NCBI GenBank assembly: GCA_034509425.1
Contig: JAVTVJ010001358.1
Location: 372,001 to 436,000, forward strand
Direction of reading: 5' to 3'
Source of the DNA: Eopsaltria australis
Lineage: Eukaryota; Chordata; Aves; Passeriformes; Petroicidae
DNA: 64,000 nt
The stretch's first letter is position 1, and every line of letters begins with the position of its first letter. This document shows, in pieces, positions 26,343-38,495 of this stretch. The translations under genes were made by a program, and so were the position numbers. Under the pieces are notes generated by a model that saw nothing but the letters and a program-made list of their open reading frames with translations, made no database searches and was not told where the DNA came from.

Positions 26343-26387
<45 letters not shown>
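26343..26387 (+). repeat. 45-base A homopolymer
   Basis: An uninterrupted run of 45 adenines. CR1 elements do not end in poly-A and no L1-type element is visible, so the origin is not explained by the dominant bird retrotransposon. No AATAAA lies just upstream and no clear target-site duplication is visible. Length may be partly an assembly artefact, since long homopolymers are error-prone. Confidence 0.93.
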
Positions 26388-26388
<1 letters not shown>

Positions 26389-29116
26389 CAAAAAAGCAGC
26401 AACAGGAATTTTCCCTTTTTTAGGGAAAAAGAGTGTTTTTTTCTATTCTGTTTTGTTTCTTTACTAGTATGCAATGTTTTGTTTCATATCCTTCTTCTTC
26501 AAGGTAACCAGTGTGTAGTATTAAACCCCTCCAGAAATATCATTTCAGGGAGATGGTGCTACCAATGTCTTTCTGTCTTTGTCTGGTGGTGGTAGGTCTC
26601 CAGGCAGGCAAAAAATTGCCCAATGAATGGGGCAATCTGTTCCAGGGTGTCTGCAGAATTCAAAGTCTGAAGGGAACAGGGGGCTGGGGCAGGAAATAGG
26701 AATGGGTCTTCTGCATTCTGCTCCTCTGGCCCAAAGAAATGAGTTGGAAATGGTTTTTGTTGCATCATTTAAGGATTTATCATGGGCATTAATGCTGCTG
26801 TAGCCCTTCAGCTGGTAGGGCCTGATGTTGTCAGCAGTGTTGGGCTGCACATCCCATGTCCACTCCAGTCCTGGCCCTGCCTGACATGCTTTCACCAGTA
26901 TGAGATGCACAGGTCTACCTCCCCATATGATGGAAAAAAGCCGAGGGTGAACACCTCTAGAGCCTGCTAAGAACACTGGAGATAAAAGTTTACTACTCAG
27001 GCCAGAGAAAGTAAAATTTAAAGTTATTTAGAGAAAATTATTAAATCAATCCCCAGAATTATTTAAGGCAATTTTTAATTAAGGTAAAAATTATTCACAG
27101 AAGGGGTAAAGCTGTTGTTTCAAGAGCATACACAGACACTATTTATGATCAGGATCAGCAGTTCCCAAACTGTCTTCTGCAGACAGTCTTTTGTGGGGCA
27201 TGAATCAGCAGCAGGCAGCAGATCGGCTGTACCCTGTCACTGCAATAATGCTGCAATCTCATGAGCCATGTTCTGGGTGCTCTGCCAGAGATTTCAAAAG
27301 GGTTTTTCTGTCACTTTTCTTTCCTGATTTGAAATGAGCTTAAGACTCAGAAGGTTGAGTCTCTGTTAGCAGCAAATCAGAACCATATTCAGTATTCCAA
27401 AATATTTCTCTTTTCCCTCTAATTAAATAAGTCTTATATTCCAGAGAAGATGGATTTCAAGTACATGCCTGTACAAAAACATGATGTGAACTGAAGCTCC
27501 TGCTCTGTAAAGTTCTTTGGACTGTGGTATGTAGAAAATGCAAATTTTTCTCTGTGGATAGTTTTGGTATTGTAACTGTGTAGTCTGTGTGTACCAGATC
27601 TGTAATTTTAAGCTAGCCATAGGCAAACATGGCAAGTCAGTACATGTATAAATCATGGCTGTGACAGGTATGGGCCACTGTAACAAATCTTCTATACCTT
27701 AAATTAGTCATAAATACATGCTTTTCACTAAGCAGGCTCTCACTTTTATGAAAAAGGTGACCATAGAAATAAATTGTGAGTTAATTTGGTATCTTAAAAT
27801 GAAAGACATATGTGAAGACAGCAACATCCATTGGTGAATTCAGCAAACAACCCACATTTTTTTAATTGTTGTTAAAAGAAGAAAAAGTTTGCATCTCAGG
27901 GATGCCACCTCCACTGTTCAACTTTTTACTTTGTTTGGCGTTTTTTATTTTCCTTTGCACACGGAGAATTTAAAGTTCAACTATTGCTCTGCATATGTCC
28001 TGGCAAGGCTGCTGAACAGCAAACACCCCCAAGTTCAGCCAGTGCTCCATTCCTCCGTTCCTCGGGGAGTTCGTGTTTCATGTGTTTTTCATTTTAAGTT
28101 CTGCCTCCTTGAATGCTATTTCCTCTCTTTCGGTTTTCACCAAGGTCAAAGAAATCTTTAGCAAACAAAAAATGTGAACATCCAGTCATCTACTGGAAGT
28201 GTGCCCATCCAGTGTCTAAATAATAGGTTAATAGGTTCATGGAGCAGTCCTCCCTACACTAAGTACACTCAGCTGAAACCTTCACCTGAGCACTTCCTCA
28301 CAGCTAGACAGAGACTACTTATCAAATAGAGGGCTCTTTTGTCTTGGTTCTGAGCTGCAGAGAAATCAGTTTAGCAGAAATCACCGTTCTAGCAAACAAG
28401 ACCCTCACAAGCTTCTGAAGTACATGACAGGGCACAGGCTTTTCTCATTGCCCATCTGTGGACCAGAGCTGCAGAGGCCCCTACACACAGGAGAAATGGT
28501 GGAAAGCAGTTGGAAAGCCCAGCTACCGAAAATATCTCTTATTTTGATAATAATAGAGATTCAGATTCTATAGGACATATTCAGCACGTTTTAGGGTATA
28601 TCTTGGGAAAATTACCTGTAGAAAGAAAAGAATGTGGTTTAATAATATTTGCTAACTGCCGCCAGATGAGCTGCTGAAGCTGACCGAAAGTCAAGCCACT
28701 ACCTGACAGGATTTGTTACCGGAGACACAGTATTCATGGGGATCATTTACCTCTGCAGAGGCAAGAATGTATTTGGAGCTTGAGCTAGTCAAGCAATTAA
28801 CAGCTATTGATATTTCTTACAAATCTGGGCTTACTTTTTATCAAAAGTAGGATTCAAGCTCATGCTAGCCTCTGGGAGACTCTACCAAGCAGAGCGTCTG
28901 AGCTGTGCATGAGCTGTAAAGGAAAGCAGACCCAGAAGAGCTCTCCTGGACTGCTGCCTCCATTTCCTCCAACCACCTTGCTGTACCAGCTTCCATAAGC
29001 TAATAAGGTTCTGCTTAAGGGCATATTAAGGTTTACAGATGGATGTTCCAGAAATGTAGGACTCTCCTGGTTAGAAACCTCCCTACTTCCATTTGAAGTA
29101 ATCTGTGTCATGAAAT

Positions 29117-30420
29117 GTCACCCATGCTTATCTCTGCTACAGGTTCCCCACCTGGTGTATCTGACAACATTTATATTCTCCATGGTCACATCACATCTTG
29201 TGTCATCTGGTAATAAAATAGTCCATTCCCAAGTCTTTTTTCATAGCTTCCTGCTCAGGGAAAAACTATCAGTCCTAAAGTGCCTGACCTCACCTTTTGG
29301 GTTATTTAAATTCACCGTATTTCTATTATTCCAGTCCTGAAACTTATCCAATTCTTCCTGTACACTGTCCTCCTCCACATTCACACTACATATTGCATTA
29401 TCAGAAAATTTCATGAGCACAGTACTACTTTTTCTGCCAAAGTTGTTAAAAATGTTAAATAGGATAAGTCCCTAAACACATCTTGGAAGAACTCCATTGG
29501 TAACTTCCTTTCAGTTTGGTATTTTTCCTTTCAACATGATCTTTCATTTTTTTCCCCCTCACAATTCTTCTACTCATCCAAATTTTCTCCATCTTAACAA
29601 GCAATTTCCTATGCAGCACTGAGTCAAGCGCTTTCCTGGTAACTGAGTTGTATCTCATTCTCTTAAAAATATTTTTTAAAAAATCAGGTTATTCAGACGT
29701 GGTTACTCTTGTCATTTCATTTCCATCTTCATGTCTTTATTTGCTTATATCCAACATGTATTTTGAATTTTCACATGTTCTTGAATCCAGACCTGTGGTT
29801 GACGAGACTTTTCTTCTTTTTTGCTTAAATTAGATCCAACACTTGCTTTTTCAAGAAAGAGCTTTCATCTCCAATAAACATATTCAAAACCTTTGTTAGC
29901 AGACTTGCAGTTTCTTTAACCAGTTCTTTTTTCCAGGATGTGCCTGCGCTGCAAGCTGACTCAGTCACATTAATCTCTTCAGATTTTGGCGTCCACCTTA
30001 GATGTGGTTAATTCCATTTCCATTCACATATTCCCATTAGCAACACAGCCTTGTTTAACATCATCATCCCTGTTGAAACCTGAGCCAAAATATTCATCTT
30101 GGGGCCATATCTGTATTATCCTCAACCTCACCATCTTCACTGAGCAGTGCTTATAAATCATCTTTTTGTTTGTGTGGCTAAAAAAAATCTCTATTTGATT
30201 TAGCTGTGTTTGAAAAATTCAACCAAGTTTGTCTTTTGTCAATTCTTATTTTATCCATACATCTCCTGACCTATAAGACTTAGTCCTGTTAGCTGAACAT
30301 TACTCTCTTTTTCCATTCTACCTAGGATGTCTGCTTGTTCTGAATAGGTTATTTCTAAGCTGGGTAATCATCCAACTACGTCTAGATCCCTTCCGTTGAT
30401 TTCAGTTGAGGCCCCAGAGA
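29117..30420 (-). mobile_element. Ancient CR1-type LINE, reversed, reverse transcriptase region
   Basis: About 1.3 kb reads as a reversed, very old CR1 ORF2. On the minus strand, the block at 30420-29900 corresponds to the region between endonuclease and reverse transcriptase. The plus-strand segment TCATCC..GTCTAGATCCCTTCC at about 30370-30395 and the GGGCCATATCTGTATTATCC segment at about 30101-30120 match remembered amniote CR1 consensus closely. The block at 29700-29240 is the reverse transcriptase palm. The plus strand is strongly pyrimidine-rich, as expected for the complement of an A-rich LINE. Multiple frameshifts and stops show it is long dead. The 30420 edge fades gradually and could extend to about 30650. 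Confidence 0.82.
29240..29675 (-). pseudogene. CR1 reverse transcriptase palm relic
   Basis: The minus strand keeps recognisable reverse transcriptase motifs. Motif A appears as RKALDSVLHRKLL, the counterpart of the usual 'rKAFDtVpH.kLL'. Next comes KMEKIWMS, then the position of the 'GVPQGSVLGP' block as QWSSSKMCLGTYPI. Motif C follows as MKFSDNAICS, where the family has 'KFADDTK', so the second catalytic aspartate is now asparagine. Further on are EELDKFQDWNNRNTVNLN, equivalent to the family's 'DLDrLeeWA.rN.mkFN', and a KKDLG remnant of 'EKDLGV'. The protein would be inactive: the GVPQG glycines and one catalytic aspartate are lost and the frame breaks beyond about 29240. Confidence 0.82.
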
Positions 30421-31408
30421 AAAGCTGCACCTTTGTCATTCAGAAATTCCAGCTCACTATTACACTTGAGTTCATGAGTTTCCCAGTTCAGTGAACTGCA
30501 TATTTGAAACTGGAAATGGTAGTTCCATTTTCAACCAGAACTACCTGGTTTTACCTGTTTTAAATTAGTCAAGATGTCTAGATCTGGTACAACCAGTTCT
30601 TTTCCAGTGTCCAAAGGTACAGTCCAAACTGAATCTCATTGAATGATCTGTATCTGGTTTAAAGTTTACTTGTTTAAAAGACTGTCAGCTATCTCAAATA
30701 TTAAAGACAGAAGCAAAATTTCTGGTAATACTTCTAACTGGAGTGGAAATACAGTGATTTCTATGCAGAATATGAGTTGGTATAAATCTGTGTTGCTCTG
30801 CTGAAACTAGTTGAGCTGCAAAAATTTAAGCACACTCTTTGTCATGACAAACCAGATCAGACACATGACAAGCACAGCACACTTTGGTTTAAAGAGCTGG
30901 CTGAGCTGCCTCATTCTCTGCAAGCTTTCACAATCCAGAAGGACATTTTATGGCACCATTTATAAGCCTTATCGCCTACAGCACCAAATAAGGACACTCC
31001 TATCACTCCTGCTGCCATTGGAAAAGCATCTCATGTAATTTATTGTCTTTCATTTGCTTGCAAAAGAAGCAAGGAAGTTTCATTAAGTAGGTGGGAGAAG
31101 CTCAAGGCCCTTTTCACACTCACATGTTTTCTCTTTGTTGCTGTTTGTACAGGTGCAGTGGAAAAGACTAAGAGGGCGTATTCATAAAGACAGGACTTGA
31201 GAAATACCACTTTAAATTGTTTGAAATCAAAGGTTTTGGTAGCTCATAAACAGGGAGCTGTTTTTTTCCTGGGACTGCAAATCTAAATATAAGGAAACAC
31301 CTTCATGTACAAATACATTTGACATACACATGTAACTACCATTAACATAGTCTGCCCTTGTGGATTGTGGGAACAGGCCCTTTTCATTTATGCTCACTGA
31401 GAATTTCA

Positions 31409-31410
<2 letters not shown>

Positions 31411-31461
<51 letters not shown>
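31411..31461 (+). repeat. 51-base A homopolymer
   Basis: An uninterrupted run of 51 adenines, directly preceded by TTCAAT so that AATAAA overlaps its start instead of lying 10-30 bases upstream. A retrocopied transcript end is possible, but no parent gene or target-site duplication is recognisable. The minus-strand frame crossing it (31227-31544) is a poly-phenylalanine artefact. Confidence 0.93.
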
Positions 31462-31464
<3 letters not shown>

Positions 31465-32117
31465 AGATTCTCATAATCAACCAGCTCATTTTGTATGTTG
31501 AAATTCAAGTATCCAATGAGGATGTCAGGAAGCCTGTACTCCATCCAAACTGACCAATTTAATGCCAGCTATAAGCATACTTCCAGACTAGCATCTGGAA
31601 ATCTTAAATGAACAGAGATAGACATAGACACCCTTACACTCTGGGAAATAATTAAAGTTGGAATAAGAACACGTATGTGGACCAGATTATCAGCTGGTAT
31701 AAATCAGCACAGCTCCAGTCATTCCAAAAAAGTAATGCCAGTTTATGTTAAAGTGCTAGCTGGCTCCTGTAGCTTTCCTTTGTGATTAATTTCAGTGCAA
31801 CCATTTGCTGGAACATGCTTTTGGACCGAGCTTCCTGAAGCATTACTTTTACAAATCTCATGTGTGCTCTTGGACCACTGCCTGTAGCACACCCTACTGT
31901 ATTAGGTCTGCTTTTCTCCAAACAGAAAGCTCAAGATTTGGGATATTTTTTTTTGGTATCTTAAAAATAAGATGAAATCCAAATTTTTGCTAAGCGATTG
32001 CTTTATACTTATCACTTTTGGCCCTTCTATGAATCAATGACACCTGACTTTTCATTCTTTGCCACTCTTTGATTAGATTATACCTAAGACAATTAATGTT
32101 GGTATTTTCCATTCCTT

Positions 32118-32789
32118 ATGTACCACAGAACGCTACTGGATTTCAAAGTGGAAATTCATCTTCATGGTAGTGCAGAAACAGCCACAGGCTGCTGTGAAGT
32201 GCCTCCAGTGCTAAGGGTGTGCCAGCTGCTGATGCAGTTCCTCCCTGGCTGGCACCCGCTCACACAAGGCCCTGTGAGTGACCACAGCACAGGTCAGCAC
32301 AGCCAAGGCTCCTACACCTTCCTTTTTCTAAGTCTTTTGCCATGGGAGGGTGTACAGGTGGCCCTGTCAGCTTTCCACTGGTGTGTCAGACCTGCCAGAT
32401 CTCCCTCCCTGAACGCAATAATCCTGATGAGTACCCCCCTGTTGGGACCTGGCACCATGCCTGGCCTCCTGTCTGCCTTGGAAAAGCCTGCATCACCCAG
32501 CTTGGGGCGCCTTAAGAGAGAAGCCACAACACTGTCTTGTGGCTGGAGAAGTGTCACCATGAGAGGCTATGCTCTCAAAGCCCCCTCACTGGAGCACACA
32601 GTTCCACCTTGCAGCCTCACGCCCAAGCGGTCTGTGGTGAAATGCAGCCAGGTCTGCTCTCATGGCAGACAACCCCTGAGAAACCAGTGTAAGGGCATGC
32701 CTCACAGTTACCATGCAGCTCCCCAGCCATGGTTGGCACATTTGCTTTACTACGTATTTACCACAGAAAAAATCCGGCAGATTACCTAA
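32118..32789 (+). CDS. Unrecognised 223-codon open frame, probably not a gene
   Basis: This is the longest open frame in the window, beginning with ATG in TATGTACCACAG context and ending TACCTAA. The predicted protein is proline-, serine-, leucine- and histidine-rich. It has no recognisable domain, no signal peptide at the start, no transmembrane segment pattern that I would trust and no known motif. The DNA is locally GC-rich and therefore stop-poor, and an 82-codon frame overlaps it on the opposite strand. No CpG island or convincing splice structure surrounds it. I regard it as a chance frame, or at most an exon of a noncoding transcript. Confidence 0.12.
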   Translation: MYHRTLLDFKVEIHLHGSAETATGCCEVPPVLRVCQLLMQFLPGWHPLTQGPVSDHSTGQHSQGSYTFLFLSLLPWEGVQVALSAFHWCVRPARSPSLNAIILMSTPLLGPGTMPGLLSALEKPASPSLGRLKREATTLSCGWRSVTMRGYALKAPSLEHTVPPCSLTPKRSVVKCSQVCSHGRQPLRNQCKGMPHSYHAAPQPWLAHLLYYVFTTEKIRQIT

Positions 32790-33535
32790 AGTATTGCATG
32801 TTCATTCATACATTTCAGTCAAGCAGTCTGGAAAAACACAGACACTTGTGAGTTAGCTCATCACAGTCTGTGTTCCCTTTGCCTTCTTCCCCAGCTTTCT
32901 CCTCCTCAGCAGTGCCAACCAGAACCTACGAACACGTGAAGAAATGTAGACAACCTATGTGTACAAGATCATGACTTTTTTAAAGGCCATGGTAACTCTT
33001 AAAATATTCTACAACAGTGTCTCTCTCAAAATGTGGGAAGCCATTGCTCCTGCAGGAAGGAAGGCTCACAATAGTGTTCAGGATGATGGCAGCAGTTCAA
33101 TTGTCCTTGGTCACCCACAGACAGCTCATATTCTCCATTACAAGGGATAAGTACAAGGCTGTACAGTCTACAAGTGTTCAAAGACACAAAGGACTTGCTA
33201 AGAGCCCTTAAGTGTCGACAGAGACTCATCTCATTTCTGTCAGGGCACTGGACTTAATGCAGATATGTGCAGTCTTCTGCTTATGAGAAACTGCAATGTT
33301 GAGAATGATGCCTCAAGAAAGGAGCCAAAGGTGTACTTCCCCACACAACACCTACCAGCAGCACAAGATGTGATTTTCAGCTCTCAGAAAGACAAGGAAG
33401 ATTGTTCCTTCAGTGTTATTATCCATGCTTCTTCTGTGACAGCAACCTGTAGAATGACTTTTTCTGGGTGCTTTGGGTTTGTGTTTCCAGGTCCTGATTT
33501 GCAGAAGTATTAAGTAGTCATATGGAAATCTCGAT

Positions 33536-33670
33536 CTGGAATACCCCAGATTTGACTAGATTTGACCTTGAAAGACCTGATCTGATGTCAAAGTTGAAAA
33601 TAACTTCAGAATTGGCCCTGCTTTAAGCAGGGGGGTGGATCAGATGGTGCCTTCTAACCAGAACTATTCT
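33536..33670 (+). mobile_element. CR1 3' end, diverged
   Basis: The stretch GGCCCTGCTTTAAGCAGG, then GGTGGATCAGATGGTGCC, then TTCTAACCAGAACTATTCT corresponds to a CR1 3' UTR ending. The family form is 'ggccctgctttgagcagggggttggactagatgacctcc...ccaacc...actattct'. Relative to that form about ten bases are missing after GATGGTGCC. The upstream part (GACCTTGAAAGACCTGATC and onwards) is compatible with the same subfamily. Only the 3' end is retained, with no coding part. Confidence 0.82.
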
Positions 33671-36600
33671 CAGACTTCAGCTGCCACTGCAGGCACTAAG
33701 AGCTCTGCCTTGAACAGATGGACTCCAAAAAATCAGAGATTTTCTGCTCAGCACCCAAAATTATTTGGGACTTTTGAAAACATTGCACATAAACCCTGCA
33801 TCTATAAAATGGAGCAAAAAATGCCCACACAATTCACAAGCAAGGGTTAAGGATAGCTCATGAATCTCTCAGCCATTATTTTACAAGCATTAGAAATGAC
33901 TCTGAGGAAATCAGAAATTTACCGCTGAGACCAGGGCTGGGGTAATATAAAGGGACAGAGCTCTTCATGGAACCATGATTCTTAAACACAAGAAAAAAAC
34001 TCATTCTTTAAGCCCTGCCTGTTCAGTGTTGCTTCTCTGAAGCATGGCTTCTGTGCACAAAGTAGGCTGTCTCCATAGAATTGAAAATTGTAGCAGGCTT
34101 TCATTTTTTTATTTTGTGCTCAATAGCATTTTTATTTTGAAAATTAAGTTCCACCAGGCCATTCCAATCAACTAGATACAATTTTATGTCAATATTGAAA
34201 TAGCTTTTTTTTTTTTGTGTTCCCCAGTTAAACTTCAAAGTATTAAAACGGAGGTCTGGAAGCTTACAATTACAGCAGATGCCTTGGGTTTGAGTCAGAG
34301 TCAGCGACTAATATTGACAGGGTACTATGGAAGCAGAAGAAAATGCTCTGGAGTGTAGACACACATATGTATCTAGGTGAAATCTACTTCACTCAGCAAT
34401 TAATCAGATTAAGAAGTCTACTGAAGTAACCGAGATTTCATTTAACACATTTCTCATGGGTAAGTACTAGCAGTGATAGCAGAAACAAGCCTTCAAGGCT
34501 AAAAATAGAAAGCATTCCTATTTTGAGTTTTGCTTGAAGCTCAAAAGTGAAAACGCTGCAAGAACAAGAGAATGGGAGCCTAATGAAAACAACCCTCCTT
34601 GCTGCTCTCTCTGAAATGCCATGCTGAGAAGCAGCAGTTTCTTTCTCCGGCACACAGAAATCTTTGTGCCTGACAGATAGAACAGGAGATAAAAAGGATA
34701 CAAAGCATCCAGCTTTCCAATACTTACACGGGTTCATGATTTAAATTACAAAGTTTGAAGAATTTGGCACTTAGCAAACTTGAACCTTGCCCAGGCTTTT
34801 TTCCTCCTCAATAATAAGTTCAGAAAAACTTGAAAAAGAAATATTTTCCCTGTATGACAACATATAAACAACATCTGCACTTTGAATGAGTTCAAAACAC
34901 TTTTGGAATGAAAGGTTTTTCCCTTCCAGCGTGCTTCAGTGCAGGAAAAGTCTCACAGAGATTGAGCTGTCTGGTTTCATTGTAAGGCTGCTGGCAGAGA
35001 CCCGGTGGCAGGATTGACATTGCATTAATCACCAGGCCCATGGGCCCTCTGACCCCACTCCACCATGAGACATACTGGCAATGGATCTGAGGAACACTGG
35101 CATTATCTCAGTCCTGAAGACCTGAAGGCAAGGTCTCACCTGAACTGCAGGTGAAGTGAAACATTTCACTGCACTAATAAAAGGCATTCATTTGTCTGGG
35201 AGATAACTACATAATGTATTGCAAACTCTGTTGCTAATATCTGAATTAAACAAAAGTAGTTAAAGAAAAGACGGACTTTCTGAGGTATTTTGGTTTGTTA
35301 ATATTCATAATGCTCCTAATGTTTTAATAATAGAGATATATTATCAGATATGAATTTCATTCCTTATTAGTTGAACAGGTGCCTCAATCTTATTTATGCA
35401 CCTTCCATAGGTAAAAGTAGCATCAATACAAGAGTGTTATGGCATGCAGACCCAGTAATACTGAGCCCCCAGGAAGCTATGCTCCACATTAACTTTATTG
35501 GGCTTCCAGGGTAAAGAGAGAACAGTGCATCACAGTTACATCACCTGGCACTTTTTAGCAACTGGTCCTTCCAGGTGCTTTATTTCAGCTGGCTTAATTG
35601 CACTGCAGCAGCTTGCAGAAATTTAGAGACATGGCATGATCAGTTCTGTGCAAATTCTTCAAGCCTGTCTCAGTTTGCACACTAAAAAGTTAAATACTCA
35701 CTTCAGCATGATCACTGTCTAATTGATTCATTCCTGTCTTGCTTGATTGCATTGCCATTTTACTCAAAATCAGACATAACAGCCAAGAAGATGGGAGCCA
35801 TCAAATGACTTTTTAACCAGCACCAGTTCCTTTGGTTATCAACTTTGACTACAAAAACGGTGACAGTCAAAGCTGTAACTCTGTGTTGGTCTTCTTTTTG
35901 AAGAGGATGAGCTGCTGAAATTGGTGTCATCTCAGTGTAAACACTTGAATGGGAGATTGGACACCTGAAGTCCGAAGAAATATTGTTTGCATACAATAAA
36001 CAACAGTAAAAACAAAACTTTGAGTTCAGTCTATATATAGTTCTTAAATCCACATGGGGTTTAAACCACTATTTGGCCTTGACATATATTCACACGGAGT
36101 GATTGTGCAAGTATTACAGATTTTAACAATGTTTATATAAACAACATGAAACACGATATAAAGAACTTGATAATTACATATCACTTTTAAAGATACAAGT
36201 GAACTGTTTAAGTCTTTCAAATCAAAGTCATAATGGATTACAGCTTTATATGTAGTCAAAACAGAGATGTGGGGAATATGGGTTTTATATGGCTTCTAGA
36301 TCTATTTTTAAGTATTTTTAAAAATAAAGCATCCCATCATTAGTTCTTTCAATTACTGCATCACATAGTGTTTTTTACAGGCTCTAATTATATCTTAGAT
36401 TAAAATTCAAAACACCTGCTCTTGTGGATCACACTAATTTCAGCCTTGAGTATTTTCATACAAAGAGCTATAATCAGAGAGAACCAAGCGATTTCCTATT
36501 CTCTGTACCACCCCTTCTCAGCAGCGTACAGCTAGACATCTCCATTTCCTTCTTATTTTTTGTGTTAAGATTATTACATCTTTTATTTAAAGATGACTTT

Positions 36601-38495
36601 TTATTGTTGAAAGATGTAGTATTTTTACTTTTAGTTAAGTCAGATGAAGCATTTAATGAAGATATTAATTTTTAAAATGAGTAATTTTTATTTTAAATAG
36701 CAGACGAATAGTGTAGCTTTCTTCTGTTAGTTCCCCTTTGCATTTCTGTGTAGCTAATATAAATACTTTGTTCCTGGCTTTTAAGAAAATTGGTCTTTAA
36801 AAACCCTGTAATTTGAGTTCAGGGATTTAAATGAGTGCACATATTTACTTGAAAGATAGTTTTTGATGTGCTTGGTTCTCTGTCATTATTCATGCACTTC
36901 TCTACATTTTAGGGGTGTGATGCAAAGCCCTTGGAGCCAATGGGAAGACACACAGGTTTCCCTGGACTCTAGGTCAAGCTGTAAATTCTACATGAATAAA
37001 AGGAATTGTTGAAATGTCCATGTAGATTCTATCACAGTAAAATGGGGATATCTTTAAAAGTATTTATTCTTTGATGAGCATAAGATGAGATCTGACCCTT
37101 TGCCCAGCTGGTTTTAAGCTAATAGAGCAACACTATAGGACACAATAGAACAACAAAGAGCCAGAGTAGGACACAGAATCAGGTGCACCACAGCCCTCTG
37201 AGGCCCTCCAGAGCAATTCAGTTACTCTGAATTTTATGCTAGGATCTACTTTCAAATAGCACTGTCTGCTGAAGCTGTGGGGATGGGCCAGCAGCTCTGC
37301 TCCAGAGCTGCTTATTTTGTTCCTCCTCTATGCTGTGCTGGATCTTGCCCCTTTTCTCTGATGCAGTGGGCAGGTTTCTGAAGGCCCATGAAAAGCCACC
37401 TGGCTCTTGCTCCAGAGTATATTAATGCAATGAAAAGAGATATAATGGCATCAGACTTAGAACAATCTTTTCAGAAATTCGGCCGTTTTATACACTATGC
37501 TCCTCACTATGATTAATTAGCTGTGAAAGTATTTATTGGTATTTTTCTTCCCTTTTCCATGTCTTGCATTAGAGACGTAGGGAAAGTAATCTCTTTCTGG
37601 AAAAATTCAAGCCCTCCACATGATAAAATGCCATATGCCACTGGCATGCACCAAACCCCTCTAGTTTTCCCTAAACACTCAAAGAAATTTGTGCCTGAGT
37701 GTTGCACAGTGAGGTTTCCATCACTTGCAGACAGCTGTTCTAAGATAAATAGTAGCATGGTCCAGAGATATCTACTAGAATCTCACAGGCAAGCCTAGTA
37801 ACTGATTAACCATAAGGTTCAGCATTTTCCAATAGTACTTTCAGCTCTGTTTGCATGCACATAGCCAGCTCAGCTCTGCGACTGCTGTGGGAGAAGGAAC
37901 CCTTACTGCATGGGCAAGAGGCATGCAAGGTTATGTGGAGCAACTGAGACAGCTCTGTGGCATTGGCCCCACACTCCCCTGGCTCTGGGAGTGTCTCACC
38001 AGCTCACAACACTGTGCCTCAGTTAATAAACTGGTCTTATGAAGGGTAAGTTTATGTCAAGGACCAGATTTATTTTCTGTTGTCCAGAGTTTCCAGTTTT
38101 GCAGGTGTCTCAGGACAATTGAAGCTGGCTGGTACCTCCTGCCAGCCAGGAGTAGAGCAGAGCCCAGCAGCCACCAGCACAGAGAAACCCAGAAGGAGAA
38201 AAATAATTGTCAATGGCACTAAGAACAAAACAAGTAATGCAAATTTGTGCATAGAACCCAAGGCTCTGTTTCACAAAGTCTCACCTCTCTGCATGGTAGA
38301 TGCATGAAACTTGATGTCTGCCTACAGGAGCTGAAAGGCTGAGTCAATCCAGCTGAGATTTAAGGCAGTGGTTCCAGACAGTCTAGGTGTATCAAATGTG
38401 GTGCTTACATGACTAAAGTATTTCTTCAGCTTTATTTAGCTGCATCTACTGCCATCAAAATAAACAATATGCTGCAAATCTATTCTTTATGCATT
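33671..38495. other. Unique sequence without a recognisable gene
   Basis: No gene, RNA gene or mobile element is recognised. Open frames do not exceed about 100 codons. A T-run lies near 34205. AT-rich segments with TAAT-type motifs around 35030 and 35300-35360 could be conserved noncoding DNA, but nothing in the single sequence proves it. Confidence 0.65.

Larger units (their letters stand above)
23695..29116. other. Unique sequence without a recognisable gene
   Basis: No gene is recognised. It holds a 156-codon plus-strand frame (23835-24305), a 143-codon minus-strand frame (26545-26976) and a 141-codon minus-strand frame (26049-26474) that crosses the long A-run as poly-phenylalanine. None has a domain signature. 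An AT-rich stretch with repeated ATAGTTATAT units (25860-25925) and a 45-base A-run (26343-26387) are listed separately. A phrase near 27160 (CAGCAGTTCCCAAACTG) loosely resembles hAT-type element ends but is too short to call. Confidence 0.62.
30421..33535. other. Unique sequence with the longest open frame
   Basis: No gene is established. A 51-base A-run lies at 31411-31461, and a GC-rich block with a 223-codon frame at 32118-32789 is listed separately. The part next to the ancient CR1 (30421-30650) may be its faded continuation. The rest has no mobile-element signature that I recognise. Confidence 0.6.

Noticed and set aside
27155..27215. CAGCAGTTCCCAAACTG, reminiscent of the ends of hAT-type DNA transposons.
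   Set aside because: Too short, with no matching inverted terminal repeat or 8-bp target duplication found nearby.
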